Source of the DNA: Polyangium sp. y55x31
GTDB lineage: Bacteria; Myxococcota_A; Polyangia; Polyangiales; Polyangiaceae
Assembly: GCF_029946505.1 (NCBI RefSeq)
Contig: NZ_JARZHG010000030.1
Span: 82,381 to 146,380 of the forward strand
Length of the DNA: 64,000 nt
Reading direction: 5' to 3'
Shown: positions 32,412-41,444 of the stretch, one piece after another
Layout of the letters: every line of letters begins with the position of its first letter
Numbering within the stretch: the stretch's first letter is position 1
Program-made: the position numbers and the translations under genes
Notes under the pieces: model-generated
Database searches by the model: none
What the model saw: only the letters and a program-made list of their open reading frames with translations
Told to the model about the DNA's origin: nothing

Positions 32412-35006
32412 TCAACGCACGCGGAGCGCTCCGCCGATGACGCGGTTCTCGTGGTTCGGGCCACGCGCCACCCGGAAACGCGTGTCTCCGGAGAAGAAGC
32501 CGAAATAGACGGTGTAGTCGCCTGGCGTGAAGTTTGGTTCGAGCTCGAACACGTAATCGTCCACGACGATGTCGTTCGGCTGCCACAGGTTCATCGCATA
32601 TTTGCCGTCGAGTGCGGTGTGATCGCCGTTGTATCGGCGCTGGTAGCCGTCGATGTGCAGGAAGGCCTTCCAGGTGCCGGTGATGGGCTTCACGACCCGG
32701 TAATAGAAGCGCATGTGGTACTTGCGCTGCGGGACCACGCTGTCCACGACCTGGCCGGCGCCGTCGCGGACCTCCCAGCCGAGCACGTCGAGTTGATCCT
32801 CGAATGCGGCGTCGACGACGTGGAGCGTGGGCGGGGGCGGCTCGTCCATGACCAGCGCGCCGAGGGGGTTTTCGTTGCGCTGGCCCCCGAGATCACTCGA
32901 CACGAGCAGGATCTGGCTCGAACGCGCGTCGAGCACGGGCAGGTTCGAGCCCTTCTCCTTGCGGTGGAGCGAGTTGAGGCGCGGGAGTTCCTCGGCGCGG
33001 ACGATGAGCCAGCGGCGATCCGTGCCCTCGGTGAGCCACCTGAACGCCTCGAAGGGATCGTTCCACTGCGCGACCTCGCCGCCGTGGTGGTAGTAGGCGA
33101 TCGAGCGGGCGCGCACGCCGAGCAGGCCGAGCGGCTCGCCGGGCTTCTGGAGGCGCCCGTAGGCGTCGAAGACCTCCTTCGGCGAGAGCTGCGCGGCGAG
33201 CGCGGGGTAGTAGCCGAACGAGAGCACTGCGCCCGCCGCGAGCGCGGCGAGCAGCACACCCGCGCCGCGCGGAAGGCGCGTGAGGCCGAGGGCGGCGCGG
33301 AAGCCGTCGCGGATGGTCGCGAGAGAGATCGGCGCGATCGCGAGGACGAGCGGCGCCGCCCACCAGAGGTTCAAGCCGGCGTCGATGAAGTTGCGCGGCA
33401 GCCGCTGCACGGACACCCAGCCGAGCCGCGTGCCGAGGAAGAGCATCGCGCCGAGACCGACGAGCGCGGCCTCCACGACGACCGCGGCGAAGAAGAGGTT
33501 GCCGTTCCAGACCGTGGTGAGCTCACGGACCACGTTGCGGTAGTCGTCGGCGAGGCCCGCGGCCCACGCGTCGATCGAGCCGGGTTTGTCCGCGCGCCCC
33601 TCGAACCACGCGATCGCCACGAGCGCCGCGAAGGCCGCGGCGGAGACGCGCATCAGCGTGGTCGCGTCATGCTCGAAGCTCTTCGGGAACGCGGGTTTAT
33701 CGACCTCGAACGCACTGAACATGCGGCCGGGCTCGAGCACCATGTCGCGGTAGAGCACGAACGCGAGCAGCGCGACGCCGAGCGCGAGGGCGCGCGACGG
33801 AGGCGCGCCGCGGTCGAAGTCGGCGACGGCGAGCCCCACGACGCCCGCGAGCAGCGCGACGCCGCTCCACGGGAGGAACACGACGTGCGGCGTGAGAGCC
33901 GCGTAGACGGCGTACGCGACGGCGGCGCCGACGAGCAGCGCGACCCGCAGGCCCACCTCGCGCCTGCGGGTCGGCACGTCGAGCTCCACGGGCGCGCGGA
34001 ACAACCTGCCGAGGGCGAACGGCAGGAACGCGCTCCACGGGAAGAGCGCGTGACCGAGGTGCCGGATCGTCCGATCGAACGTCGCATCCACGCTCGACTT
34101 CTTGCTGAGCGCGACCGCGAGCGCGCGCGGCAGCGGCGCGTCGGGCGAGGTGCGCATCAGGAGCGCGATCCCGACGCCCAGGGCAAAGAGCCCGAAGAGG
34201 AGCGAAAGCGCGCCGATCGCGTGCTCGACGGAGGTGCGCCCCGCGGACAAACCTCCGAGCTCGAGCACGAGCCAGGCGAGCCCCGCGGCGAGCGCGGGCA
34301 CCGCCACGCCGATCAAAAGCCCACGCGACATGTAGCCGGCCGCGAGGCCGACGACGCCGACGAGGAGCCACACGCCCTTCACGATCCACGTGCGCGTGCC
34401 CGGGACCTCGACCTCCGCGCCGTCCTTCGACCGGCGCGCGCGATCGAAGAGCGCGCCCACGAGACCGGCGAACGCGATCGAGAGCGAGGACATCGTGACG
34501 ATGTCGCCGAGCATCGTGCGCGCTTGCATGAAGTAGAGCGGCGTCGTGGCGAGCGCGACGGCGCCGTAGAGCGCGGCCCGTTTTCCCGAGAGGCGCGCGA
34601 GCAGCTCGTGCAGCGCGACGACGCCGACGAACGCCCAGATCGCGAGCGGCAACCTTCCCGTCCAGTCCGCGAGCCCGAAGAGCCGGAAGCCGAGCGCCAT
34701 CGAGGTGAACGGCAGCTCACCCATGCGCAGATCGCTCAGCGTGGGCATCTTGTTGACGGCGTCGGGGAGCGCGAGCTTGTCCGCGTGGAAGACGTGGATC
34801 GCGATGCGGCGCGAGAGATCGGCTGCATCGAGCTCGTACGGATCCCAGATCCCGCTCTTGCCGAGGGTCGAGAACAGCACGAGGGCAGCGACCGCGAGGG
34901 CGAACGGGCGAGACCACGCGGCGAGGGAAGGCGCGCGGGCGCTCGCAGGGTTCGGCAGAGCCTCGCGGGTCGTACCGCCTTGGGCGCTCTCGGGGACGGC
35001 TTCCAT
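32412..35006 (-). CDS. ArnT/GT39-like membrane glycosyltransferase, long form
   Basis: An 864-residue polytopic protein. About twelve hydrophobic segments lie in residues ~35-600. The first is followed by the GT-C motif GIWDPYELDAADLSRR, whose Asp-x-x-Glu/Asp residues form the catalytic site in ArnT-type enzymes, and later by PLYFMQARTMLGD. The last ~230 residues are periplasmic and soluble (RRWLIVRAEELPRLN; strands such as YHMRFYYRVVKP, FLHIDGY, GDYTVYFGFFSGDTRF). It should transfer a sugar from a polyprenyl phosphate to a lipid or protein acceptor. The beta-rich C-terminal domain is larger than in ArnT and may bind the acceptor glycan. The start at 35006 is divergent from era. Confidence 0.75.
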   Translation of the reverse strand: MEAVPESAQGGTTREALPNPASARAPSLAAWSRPFALAVAALVLFSTLGKSGIWDPYELDAADLSRRIAIHVFHADKLALPDAVNKMPTLSDLRMGELPFTSMALGFRLFGLADWTGRLPLAIWAFVGVVALHELLARLSGKRAALYGAVALATTPLYFMQARTMLGDIVTMSSLSIAFAGLVGALFDRARRSKDGAEVEVPGTRTWIVKGVWLLVGVVGLAAGYMSRGLLIGVAVPALAAGLAWLVLELGGLSAGRTSVEHAIGALSLLFGLFALGVGIALLMRTSPDAPLPRALAVALSKKSSVDATFDRTIRHLGHALFPWSAFLPFALGRLFRAPVELDVPTRRREVGLRVALLVGAAVAYAVYAALTPHVVFLPWSGVALLAGVVGLAVADFDRGAPPSRALALGVALLAFVLYRDMVLEPGRMFSAFEVDKPAFPKSFEHDATTLMRVSAAAFAALVAIAWFEGRADKPGSIDAWAAGLADDYRNVVRELTTVWNGNLFFAAVVVEAALVGLGAMLFLGTRLGWVSVQRLPRNFIDAGLNLWWAAPLVLAIAPISLATIRDGFRAALGLTRLPRGAGVLLAALAAGAVLSFGYYPALAAQLSPKEVFDAYGRLQKPGEPLGLLGVRARSIAYYHHGGEVAQWNDPFEAFRWLTEGTDRRWLIVRAEELPRLNSLHRKEKGSNLPVLDARSSQILLVSSDLGGQRNENPLGALVMDEPPPPTLHVVDAAFEDQLDVLGWEVRDGAGQVVDSVVPQRKYHMRFYYRVVKPITGTWKAFLHIDGYQRRYNGDHTALDGKYAMNLWQPNDIVVDDYVFELEPNFTPGDYTVYFGFFSGDTRFRVARGPNHENRVIGGALRVR

Positions 35007-35195
35007 GGGGGGCTTCTACCGCTGCTCGGGCCGGTAGCCAAAGGCGTTTGCGGGGCAGGCGCGGCTGCGGCGGACGAGCCCCCCGGCGCGGGGGGTTCGG
35101 GGCCATGGCTCGGCTTGTCCGGGCGCAGACCCCGAGCGCGGATAACGTGAGAAGCCGTTTGAGGCCTCCCGCGCTGTCTGCTATCGCGCCGCGCT

Positions 35196-36767
35196 GTGAA
35201 GAGCCGAAGACCCGAACCCCGCGCCGAGCGCCCTGGCCGGAAGCCCGAACCCGCGCGCGAAAGGCCGTCCGACGACGAACGAGCCGGCGCGTCCCCGCGA
35301 AAGGAGGCGCGCGGGCCGAGGCCCGAGCGCGGTCGCGGCGGAGGTCGGCCGGGCGAAGAGACACGCGGCGCGAAGGGAAAACCACGCGCAGAGGAAGGGC
35401 GAGGGCCCGGCGCGGCGCGCGGGAAGGGACCCGCGAAGAAGGGGGCGCCTCCTGCGCGCGGCGGCAAGGGGGCACGACCGGAGACGCGCGGCGGGAGGCC
35501 TGCGACGACGGACGATCTCACGCGCGGACCACGCGGCGGCACGGGCGAGGGGCGTCGCCCGAGGACGGCGCCACGTCCGCGCCCCGAGCCTCGCCCGGCG
35601 CCCGAGGCGAGCGGGCCTTCGCGCAGCGGCACGGTCGCGCTCATCGGCCGGCCGAACGTCGGCAAATCCACGCTGCTCAACGCGGCGCTCCAGCAGCCGC
35701 TCTCGATCGTGTCGAAGACGCCGCAGACCACGCGCGACGCGCTGCTCGGCGTGGTGCACCACGGTTCCGCGGAGATCGCGCTGCTCGACACGCCCGGCCT
35801 GCACCGCCCGCGCACGCAGCTCGGCCGCGTGATGAACGAGGCCGCACGCGATGCGGCGCGCCGCGCCGACGTCGTCGTCTTCGTGACGGACGTCTCGCCC
35901 CGCCCCGTGAAGCGCAAGGAAGACGGCACGCCCATCGAGCCTCGGCCGCTCCTGCCGCACCCCGGCGATCTCGTCCTGCTCGCGGATCTCGCGCCGGATC
36001 GGCCCGCGCTGCTCGTCGTGAACAAGGTCGATCTGCTCCGGGACAAACGGCACATGCTGCCGCTGCTCGAGGCGTACGGGAAGGTGCGGAACTTCGACGC
36101 GATCGTGCCGATCTCGGCGCAACGCGAGGACGGCATCACGCGCGTGCTCGACGAGATCGCGCGCTTCTTGCCCGAGGGTCCGTTCCGGTACGGCGTCGAC
36201 GACGTGACGGACAAACCCGCGCGGTACTTCGCGGCGGAGTACGTGCGCGAGCAGATCCTCCGCGCCACGCAGGACGAGGTGCCGCACGCCACGGCCGTCA
36301 CGATCGACCGGTACACCGAGCCGCGGGCGCCGGGGCAGGCGGTTCAGATCGACGCCACGATCCACGTCGAGCGGCAGGGCCAGAAGCGGATCCTCATCGG
36401 CGCGGCCGGCGCGATGATGAAGCGCATCGGCATCGCCGCGCGCGAGCGCATCGAGGAGCTCGTCGGCGGCAAGGTCGTCCTGCGCCTCTGGGTGCGCGTG
36501 ACGCCGGACTGGCGCGAGTCTCTGCCGCGCCTCGAGGAGCTCGGTTACGGCAAGGCGCGCGACGGCGGGGCGGGCGCGGCCGAGTACGTGATCGTCGCCG
36601 AGCGTGACGCCGAAGCGGACGAGGCCGACGACGAAGCCGGCGACGAAGCCGACGAAGACGGCGAGGACCTCGACGACGACGTCGAAGAGGACGAAGACCA
36701 GGACGAGGAGGACCTCGACGACGACGGCGACGACGAGGGCACGCCCGACGAGGACGAGGAGGAATGA
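35196..36767 (+). CDS. era: GTPase Era with long basic N-terminal extension and acidic tail
   Basis: A 523-residue Era-type GTPase (ordinary Era is ~300). The G domain starts near residue 145, with P-loop GRPNVGKST at ~151-159, switch region TPQTTRDALLG, DTPGLHRP (G3) and NKVD (G4). A KH domain follows (ERQGQKRILIGAAGAMMKRIGIAARERIE, in part), which in Era binds the 3' end of 16S rRNA during 30S assembly. Residues 1-145 are an Arg/Gly/Pro/Glu-rich disordered extension, and the last ~55 are almost all Asp/Glu. The extension has no Met or Val and one Leu (CTC codon), so no later ATG, GTG or TTG precedes the P-loop; an in-frame TGA at 35160-35162 limits the start upstream. The GTG at 35196 is therefore the only good start. 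The der gene overlaps the stop. Confidence 0.9.
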   Translation: MKSRRPEPRAERPGRKPEPARERPSDDERAGASPRKEARGPRPERGRGGGRPGEETRGAKGKPRAEEGRGPGAARGKGPAKKGAPPARGGKGARPETRGGRPATTDDLTRGPRGGTGEGRRPRTAPRPRPEPRPAPEASGPSRSGTVALIGRPNVGKSTLLNAALQQPLSIVSKTPQTTRDALLGVVHHGSAEIALLDTPGLHRPRTQLGRVMNEAARDAARRADVVVFVTDVSPRPVKRKEDGTPIEPRPLLPHPGDLVLLADLAPDRPALLVVNKVDLLRDKRHMLPLLEAYGKVRNFDAIVPISAQREDGITRVLDEIARFLPEGPFRYGVDDVTDKPARYFAAEYVREQILRATQDEVPHATAVTIDRYTEPRAPGQAVQIDATIHVERQGQKRILIGAAGAMMKRIGIAARERIEELVGGKVVLRLWVRVTPDWRESLPRLEELGYGKARDGGAGAAEYVIVAERDAEADEADDEAGDEADEDGEDLDDDVEEDEDQDEEDLDDDGDDEGTPDEDEEE

Positions 36768-38170
36768 CGATGCAAGAAGACCAAATCGAGCAGCCGGACG
36801 AGGGCGTGGCCCCCGCGCGGGTGATGAGCGCTCCGCTGCCGATCGTCGCGATCGTCGGCCGCCCCAACGTCGGCAAGAGCACCCTGTTCAACCGACTCGT
36901 CGGCAAGAAGACCGCGATCGTGCACGACGAGCCCGGCGTCACGCGCGACCGCCACTACAGCGACGTCACGTCGCGCGGCCGCAGGTACACGCTCGTCGAC
37001 ACGGGCGGCTTCGATCCGGAGAGCGATGATCCCATGCGGCAGGGGATCAAGCGCCAGATCGACGTCGCCATCAGCGAGGCCGACGTCATCGTTTGCGTGC
37101 TCGACGCGAGCCAGCCGCCGACCCCGGCCGATCACGCCGAGCTCGACCTGCTCCGCCGCGCGGGCAAACCCGTCATCTACTCCGCGAACAAGGCCGACTC
37201 GCAGCGCGCCGAGATGGAGCTCTCCGATCTCTACCGCCTCGGCGCGAAGGACATCATCCCCTTCTCCGCGCTCCATGGCCGGCGCATCGACGAGCTCGAG
37301 TCCGCGATCGTGGCCGCGCTCCCGCCTCCGCCGCCCGAACCGGAAGAAGGCGCGGCGCCGGACGAGGCCATCCGCGTCGCCATCGTGGGCCGACCGAACG
37401 CGGGCAAGTCTTCGCTCGTGAACCGCCTGCTCGGCGAGGAGCGCCTCATCGTCGACTCGCGCCCGGGCACCACGCGTGACGCGATCGACACGCGCATCAC
37501 GAAGGGCAAACACTCGTTCCTCTTCATCGACACGGCCGGCATCCGCCGCAAGGCGAAGGTCACGAAGGAGGACAGCGTCGTCGAAGCGGTGAGCGTGCTC
37601 CACGCGATCCGCGCGATGGAACGCGCCGAGGTCGTGGTGCTCCTGAGCGACGCGTTCGAAGGCGTGGCCGAGCAGGACGCGAAGATCCTGGGCCTCGCCG
37701 TCGATCGCGCGCGCGCCGTCGTCGTCGGCCTCAACAAGGCCGATCTGCTCGACAAGAAGTCGTTCGGGAAGGCCGAGGAGAACGCGCGCGACAAGCTCTC
37801 GTTCGTGCCGTGGGCGCCCATCGTTCCCATCAGCGCGAAGACGGGCCGCGGCGTGGGCAACTTGCTCTCCACGATCACGCGCGTCGCCCAATCCTTCCGC
37901 ACGCGTGTTGGCACCGGCGAGCTCAACCGCTTCTTCGAGCAGGTCCTCGCGAATCGCCCGCCGCCCACGTCCGGCGGACGCGCGCCGCGGCTCTACTACG
38001 TCACGCAGGCCGAGACCTCACCGCCGCTCTTCGTGGTCATGGCGAGTGATCCCGAGAAGATCCACTTCAGCTACCAGCGCTACGTCCAGAACCAGCTCCG
38101 CAAGAACTTCGGCTTCGAGGGCGTGCCGGTCCGCGTGAAGTACAAGGCGAGGCGACGCCGCGGCGAGTGA
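36764..38170 (+). CDS. der: GTPase Der (EngA)
   Basis: A 468-residue tandem GTPase needed for 50S ribosome assembly. The first G domain has GRPNVGKST (~31-39), DTGGFDPES and NKAD; the second has GRPNAGKSS (~210), DTAGIRRKAKV and NKADLLDKK. A KH-like C-terminal domain ends in the basic VRVKYKARRRRGE. Between the domains a Pro/Glu linker replaces the usual acidic one. The ATG overlaps the era stop (ATGA), and a second ATG stands two codons later; either may be used. Era acts on the 30S and Der on the 50S subunit, so the operon couples maturation of both. The stop is six bases from the stop of the convergent gene. Confidence 0.95.
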   Translation: MTMQEDQIEQPDEGVAPARVMSAPLPIVAIVGRPNVGKSTLFNRLVGKKTAIVHDEPGVTRDRHYSDVTSRGRRYTLVDTGGFDPESDDPMRQGIKRQIDVAISEADVIVCVLDASQPPTPADHAELDLLRRAGKPVIYSANKADSQRAEMELSDLYRLGAKDIIPFSALHGRRIDELESAIVAALPPPPPEPEEGAAPDEAIRVAIVGRPNAGKSSLVNRLLGEERLIVDSRPGTTRDAIDTRITKGKHSFLFIDTAGIRRKAKVTKEDSVVEAVSVLHAIRAMERAEVVVLLSDAFEGVAEQDAKILGLAVDRARAVVVGLNKADLLDKKSFGKAEENARDKLSFVPWAPIVPISAKTGRGVGNLLSTITRVAQSFRTRVGTGELNRFFEQVLANRPPPTSGGRAPRLYYVTQAETSPPLFVVMASDPEKIHFSYQRYVQNQLRKNFGFEGVPVRVKYKARRRRGE

Positions 38171-38176
38171 CGCGAA

Positions 38177-39925
38177 TCAGTCCCCGCGGTGCGCAGACCG
38201 CCCCGACGAGGGACGGCCTTCGTTCATCGTCACCTCGACGCGCGGCACCTCGTCGCGCACGTGCTCGGTCCCCGCATCTTTCCACACCGGCACCGAGCGG
38301 CTGAACACTTCCAGCCGCTCGATCTCCTCGTCGTCGACGAGGCAACGCAAGCCGAGCACCGCCTGGTTGATCCCCGTGAAGCCGAGCGCCTTCGCCAGCG
38401 CGCGCAGCCGGTCCTGCTCGTCTTCTTGCGGCTCCGAGGGGATCGAGATCGCCTCGCCCGACGGCGTCTCCATGTGCCCCCGCAAGGCCGAGGCCGCGCT
38501 CCGCGACGGCCCCACGATCTCGCGCGCGAGCTGCCGCGCCGCGATCGCGCCTCGCACGAGGTACTGCTCGCGCAGGAGCTGCGCGTTCGTCCGGCCGACC
38601 CGCGCGATGAGCAGCGCTTGATCCTGCCAGTCGCAGATCCGCTGCAGGCTGTAGGTCGTGTTGAAGAAGATACGCGGCGTCGGCATGAACGCGAGCGCGT
38701 GCGCCGAGTCGATCCGCTCCTCCGCCAGGCGCGCCACGTCGTCGTCGTTGAGCCCGTCGATGATGCCGAGATCGCTGCCCCGGATCGGCGCCGTGTTCCC
38801 CACGCCGAGCATCGTCGCCGCCCGATCCGTCACGGCGCGCAGCACGCGCTCGCCGAGTAGCGCCACGGCCACGCCCACGATCAGCGCGCCCTTGTAGCCC
38901 TGGAACAGGTAACCCTTCTCCGCGCTGCTCGCCGCCTCCGGGCCGTCGAGCAGCGCCACGCCCAGGAACATCGACGCCACGCTCACGATGAGCAGCGTCC
39001 GCGCGGCGAACGCCATCATGCGCGCGGTCGAATCATTGCTGGCCGAACGAAACAGGATCTGCCCGAGGTTCAGTGTGAACGACACCGTGCTCGCCGCGCC
39101 CACGGAGAGCGCCACGAGGTGCCGGAGCTCGTTCTCGCTCCGCGCGTACCTGACCAGGATCACCGCGCAGGCGATGAGGATCGCCGACGCCACGAACCCG
39201 AAGATCGTCGCGTGCCGCGCCATGCGCTGCACCGACTCGCGCATGAGCTCGTTCTCGTAGGCCCACATGCGCTCGACCTTCTCGCGGAGCTCCATCCGAT
39301 CGCGCATCGCCATGCCCGGCGCGTATCCCACCTTCAGCCGGAAATCGCCGCGCGCGAAGCGTCGCTCGACCAGCATCGCCGAGCACACCGCGAGGATCAT
39401 CGGCATCGCGCAGGCCCCGAGCACGCGCAGCCGCGCGATCGACGACGTGCTCCACTCCGCGAGATCCTGGTAGGCCACGGCGAGCATGCCGCCGAGGCAA
39501 GCGAAGATGATCCACCGCACGAACGACGGCGCGATGAGCGCGAGGAACCCGAGCAGCGCGCGGAAGCGCTCCTCGCCCATCTGCATCGACTCCGCGAACG
39601 ATCCGCCGACGAGCGTGTGCAGGAAGAACACCACGACGCCGATCGCGAGCCCCGATCCGATCTCCACGACGTACTGCGGCCGGTTCGGCGCGACGTACCG
39701 GAAGAACAGCACCGTGCCGATGTAGGCTGCGATCACGAGGAGCGCGACGACGAGCGCGCCGCGGACCGCCGAGCGCGGCTCGGCCGGGCGTGCCGGGGAC
39801 GAGCCCTCGACGATCCGGGGCGGCGGCGCGGCGGCGGTGCGTGCCGCCTCGGCGCTCTTGCCGGGCACGTGCCGCAGGGTCGGCGGCGACACCGGCGATT
39901 CGGCGGGGGGCGCGGGATCGGGCAA
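38177..39925 (-). CDS. Polytopic membrane protein with possible DUF4332-like (helix-hairpin-helix) C terminus
   Basis: A ~582-residue protein. After a Pro/Ala-rich leader there are about nine membrane segments (starting AVRGALVVALLVIAAYIGTV at ~55) with a cytoplasmic loop ELREKVERMWAYENELMRESVQRM in the middle. From ~395 on the protein is soluble: RGSDLGIIDGLNDDDVARLAEER, then DSAHALAFMPTPRIFF, ICDWQDQALLIARVG and AQLLREQYLVRGAIAA. That succession resembles tandem helix-hairpin-helix units of DUF4332-type proteins. The start seems to be a TTG at 39925, with GGAGG six bases upstream; no ATG fits. I know no named family. Confidence 0.65.
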   Translation of the reverse strand: MPDPAPPAESPVSPPTLRHVPGKSAEAARTAAAPPPRIVEGSSPARPAEPRSAVRGALVVALLVIAAYIGTVLFFRYVAPNRPQYVVEIGSGLAIGVVVFFLHTLVGGSFAESMQMGEERFRALLGFLALIAPSFVRWIIFACLGGMLAVAYQDLAEWSTSSIARLRVLGACAMPMILAVCSAMLVERRFARGDFRLKVGYAPGMAMRDRMELREKVERMWAYENELMRESVQRMARHATIFGFVASAILIACAVILVRYARSENELRHLVALSVGAASTVSFTLNLGQILFRSASNDSTARMMAFAARTLLIVSVASMFLGVALLDGPEAASSAEKGYLFQGYKGALIVGVAVALLGERVLRAVTDRAATMLGVGNTAPIRGSDLGIIDGLNDDDVARLAEERIDSAHALAFMPTPRIFFNTTYSLQRICDWQDQALLIARVGRTNAQLLREQYLVRGAIAARQLAREIVGPSRSAASALRGHMETPSGEAISIPSEPQEDEQDRLRALAKALGFTGINQAVLGLRCLVDDEEIERLEVFSRSVPVWKDAGTEHVRDEVPRVEVTMNEGRPSSGRSAHRGD

Positions 39926-39984
39926 AGCAGGACCTCCGCCTGCATCGTACCTGCCCGCGCTCCCCTCCCCGGCTCGAAATCGCG

Positions 39985-40368
39985 TCAGCGCCGCATCGAC
40001 GACATCGTCCGGCGCGAGCCGCGGTGCGAGAGCGTGCGGTCGCCGGGCTCGTCGATCTCGTAGATCTCGGCGTCCGGCGGCGGGCGGACGGCCTTGCCGT
40101 GCAATCCTCCGGGATGCTCGCCGCTCTCGTAGCGGGCGTCGCTCTCCTGGCTGCTGATGCCGCCGGCCTGCGCCTCGGCGATGCGCCGGATCGTGCGCTC
40201 GTCGGCCTCCTTCGGCCGCGTGCGGACCACGCGCCTGCCGGAGACCCCGAAGCGTCCCCTTTGAACCAACCAGACCGCCGCGGCCACGGCCGAAAGGAGA
40301 CCGGCCGCGCGCTCGATGCCGCGCCAGGCTCCCCGGACGCGGCGCTGCCACCTGCGAGGAATGTTCAT
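39985..40368 (-). CDS. Small basic membrane-associated protein
   Basis: A 127-residue protein. The basic N terminus (MNIPRRWQRRVRGAWRGI) precedes one moderately hydrophobic segment (AAGLLSAVAAAVWLVQ, ~21-36) and a charged tail with EADERTIRRIAEAQAGG and a Ser/Arg-rich end. A single inner-membrane anchor with a cytoplasmic tail is likely. It lies 59 bases upstream of the polytopic gene on the same strand and probably shares its transcript. No family is recognised and the ribosome site is weak. Confidence 0.55.
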   Translation of the reverse strand: MNIPRRWQRRVRGAWRGIERAAGLLSAVAAAVWLVQRGRFGVSGRRVVRTRPKEADERTIRRIAEAQAGGISSQESDARYESGEHPGGLHGKAVRPPPDAEIYEIDEPGDRTLSHRGSRRTMSSMRR

Positions 40369-40433
40369 GCGTGAAAGGCTGGGGAGGCGGGCGGCGATCG
40401 TAAAGCGCCGCCGGCGCATGCAGAGCGTGGCTC

Positions 40434-40475
40434 GAAAAAGCACGCGGCGGGAACGAGCTGCCCCATTCCCGCCGC
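40434..40475 (-). terminator. Intrinsic terminator
   Basis: A perfect 10-bp stem (GCGGCGGGAA at 40444-40453, TTCCCGCCGC at 40466-40475, 12-base loop). Read on the minus strand it is followed by GTGCTTTTTCG. It lies 21 bases past the stop of the 40497-41189 gene and is a classical Rho-independent terminator for it. Confidence 0.75.
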
Positions 40476-40496
40476 AATGCCCCTCCGCGCGCTCGG

Positions 40497-41189
40497 TTAT
40501 TTCTGCGTCGCTTTCCGCATCTGGCACATCAGATCACAGACCTCGAGCGGCAAGGTCTCGCGCTTCGGCGGCTGCTTCACGACCGGATCCGTCTTCTTGG
40601 GCTCGGTCGACTTCGCGTTCGTGACCGGGCCCGTCCGCTGCGTGACCTTCGTCTTCTCGGGCGCGGTCGTCTCCTTCGCGGGCGGCGTTGTCTTCGCCTC
40701 GGCGGGCGGGGCCGGAGGCGTCGCGGCGCGCTGGATGGCCACCTCGAAATGGGGCGAGACGCGGCTGCCCAGCGTCATCGGCTCGACCTTCGGGCGCGCG
40801 CTCGCGGCGCCGATCGCCATCGCCGACACCAGGACGGCGCCCACGGCGGCGACCAGCCATCGCCCCTTGCTGCTCTGCGTCTCGACCACCTCGGCGCGCG
40901 GCTCGGGGGCCGGCAGCGGGGCGGGCTCGGGCGCGCCGAAGGGGAAAATCGGCGCGTGCGGCAGGACGGGCGCGGCCGGCTTTTGCACCTCGGCCGCTGC
41001 GGCTGCGAGGGCCTTCAGATCGATGATGCCCGAGTCGTCGGAGCGCGCGCTCGTTTGATTCGTCGTGGATGCGTCGTTCGAGGCCTGGGCAACGAGTGAG
41101 CTCAGCGAAAACATCACCGAGCCGTCCTCACGCGTTCCCGGGGCCCCCCTCGAGGACATCGTTGGATTGGATCGAGGAATGCTCTTCAT
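40497..41189 (-). CDS. Single-pass protein with Polyangiales-type N-terminal motif
   Basis: A 230-residue protein. The N-terminal ~65 residues contain two spaced motifs, REDGSVMFSLSSL (~20-32) and DDSGIIDLKALAAAA (~51-65), separated by a Ser/Thr/Ala-rich stretch. A Pro-rich linker follows, then one membrane helix (RWLVAAVGAVLVSAMAIGAA, ~110-129), and a Lys/Pro/Thr-rich tail ending VCDLMCQMRKATQK with two Cys. From memory, similar paired motifs recur at the N termini of uncharacterised Polyangiales proteins, probably as a docking module; I cannot verify this. Starting at 41189 keeps both motifs; a later Met (residue 26) would cut into the first. An intrinsic terminator follows. Confidence 0.6.
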   Translation of the reverse strand: MKSIPRSNPTMSSRGAPGTREDGSVMFSLSSLVAQASNDASTTNQTSARSDDSGIIDLKALAAAAAEVQKPAAPVLPHAPIFPFGAPEPAPLPAPEPRAEVVETQSSKGRWLVAAVGAVLVSAMAIGAASARPKVEPMTLGSRVSPHFEVAIQRAATPPAPPAEAKTTPPAKETTAPEKTKVTQRTGPVTNAKSTEPKKTDPVVKQPPKRETLPLEVCDLMCQMRKATQK

Positions 41190-41220
41190 GGCTCGTTTCT
41201 CGCTTTCTCCACGTTCACGG

Positions 41221-41375
41221 GTCGGGGGTTGTGCCCCCGGACCCGAATGGCGACGGTCACTGCATTCGACGCACGGCCGCGTTGGAAGTTTTGGTGACCA
41301 GGCAAAAGTGCACGAAGGATGAAATCCTTCCGTGGGGGACGGGGGGCGAGCGCCCGGCTTGGTCCGGGACGGGGC
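41221..41375. repeat. Possible degenerate copy D of the palindromic repeat family
   Basis: Between divergent genes. It has GGGGGTTGTGCCCCC (41224-41238) followed by GGACCCGA, as at the left end of copy C, a central near-palindrome around GAAGGATGAAATCCTTC, and GGCTTGGTCCGGGACGGGG towards the right end, as in the right end of copy B. Overall similarity is much lower than among copies A-C, so family membership is uncertain. Confidence 0.3.
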
Positions 41376-41444
41376 TCGTGGTAGCTCTGCCGGCTCGCGT
41401 GGACGGCCGACTTTCCCGGTCGGACGCGGTTGTTTCGCTCTTCA

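Noticed and set aside
35060..35110. CCCCCC/GGGGGG stem upstream of era considered as another copy of the palindromic repeat family
   Set aside because: It shares only G/C runs with the family; the central hairpins and the diagnostic 20- and 45-base blocks are absent.
31860..35150. Plus-strand frame of 1096 codons
   Set aside because: It is antisense to the ArnT-like and PilZ genes, is made almost entirely of Arg, Glu, Ala, Gly and His, and has no domain. Long antisense frames are expected in DNA with such G/C-rich third positions.
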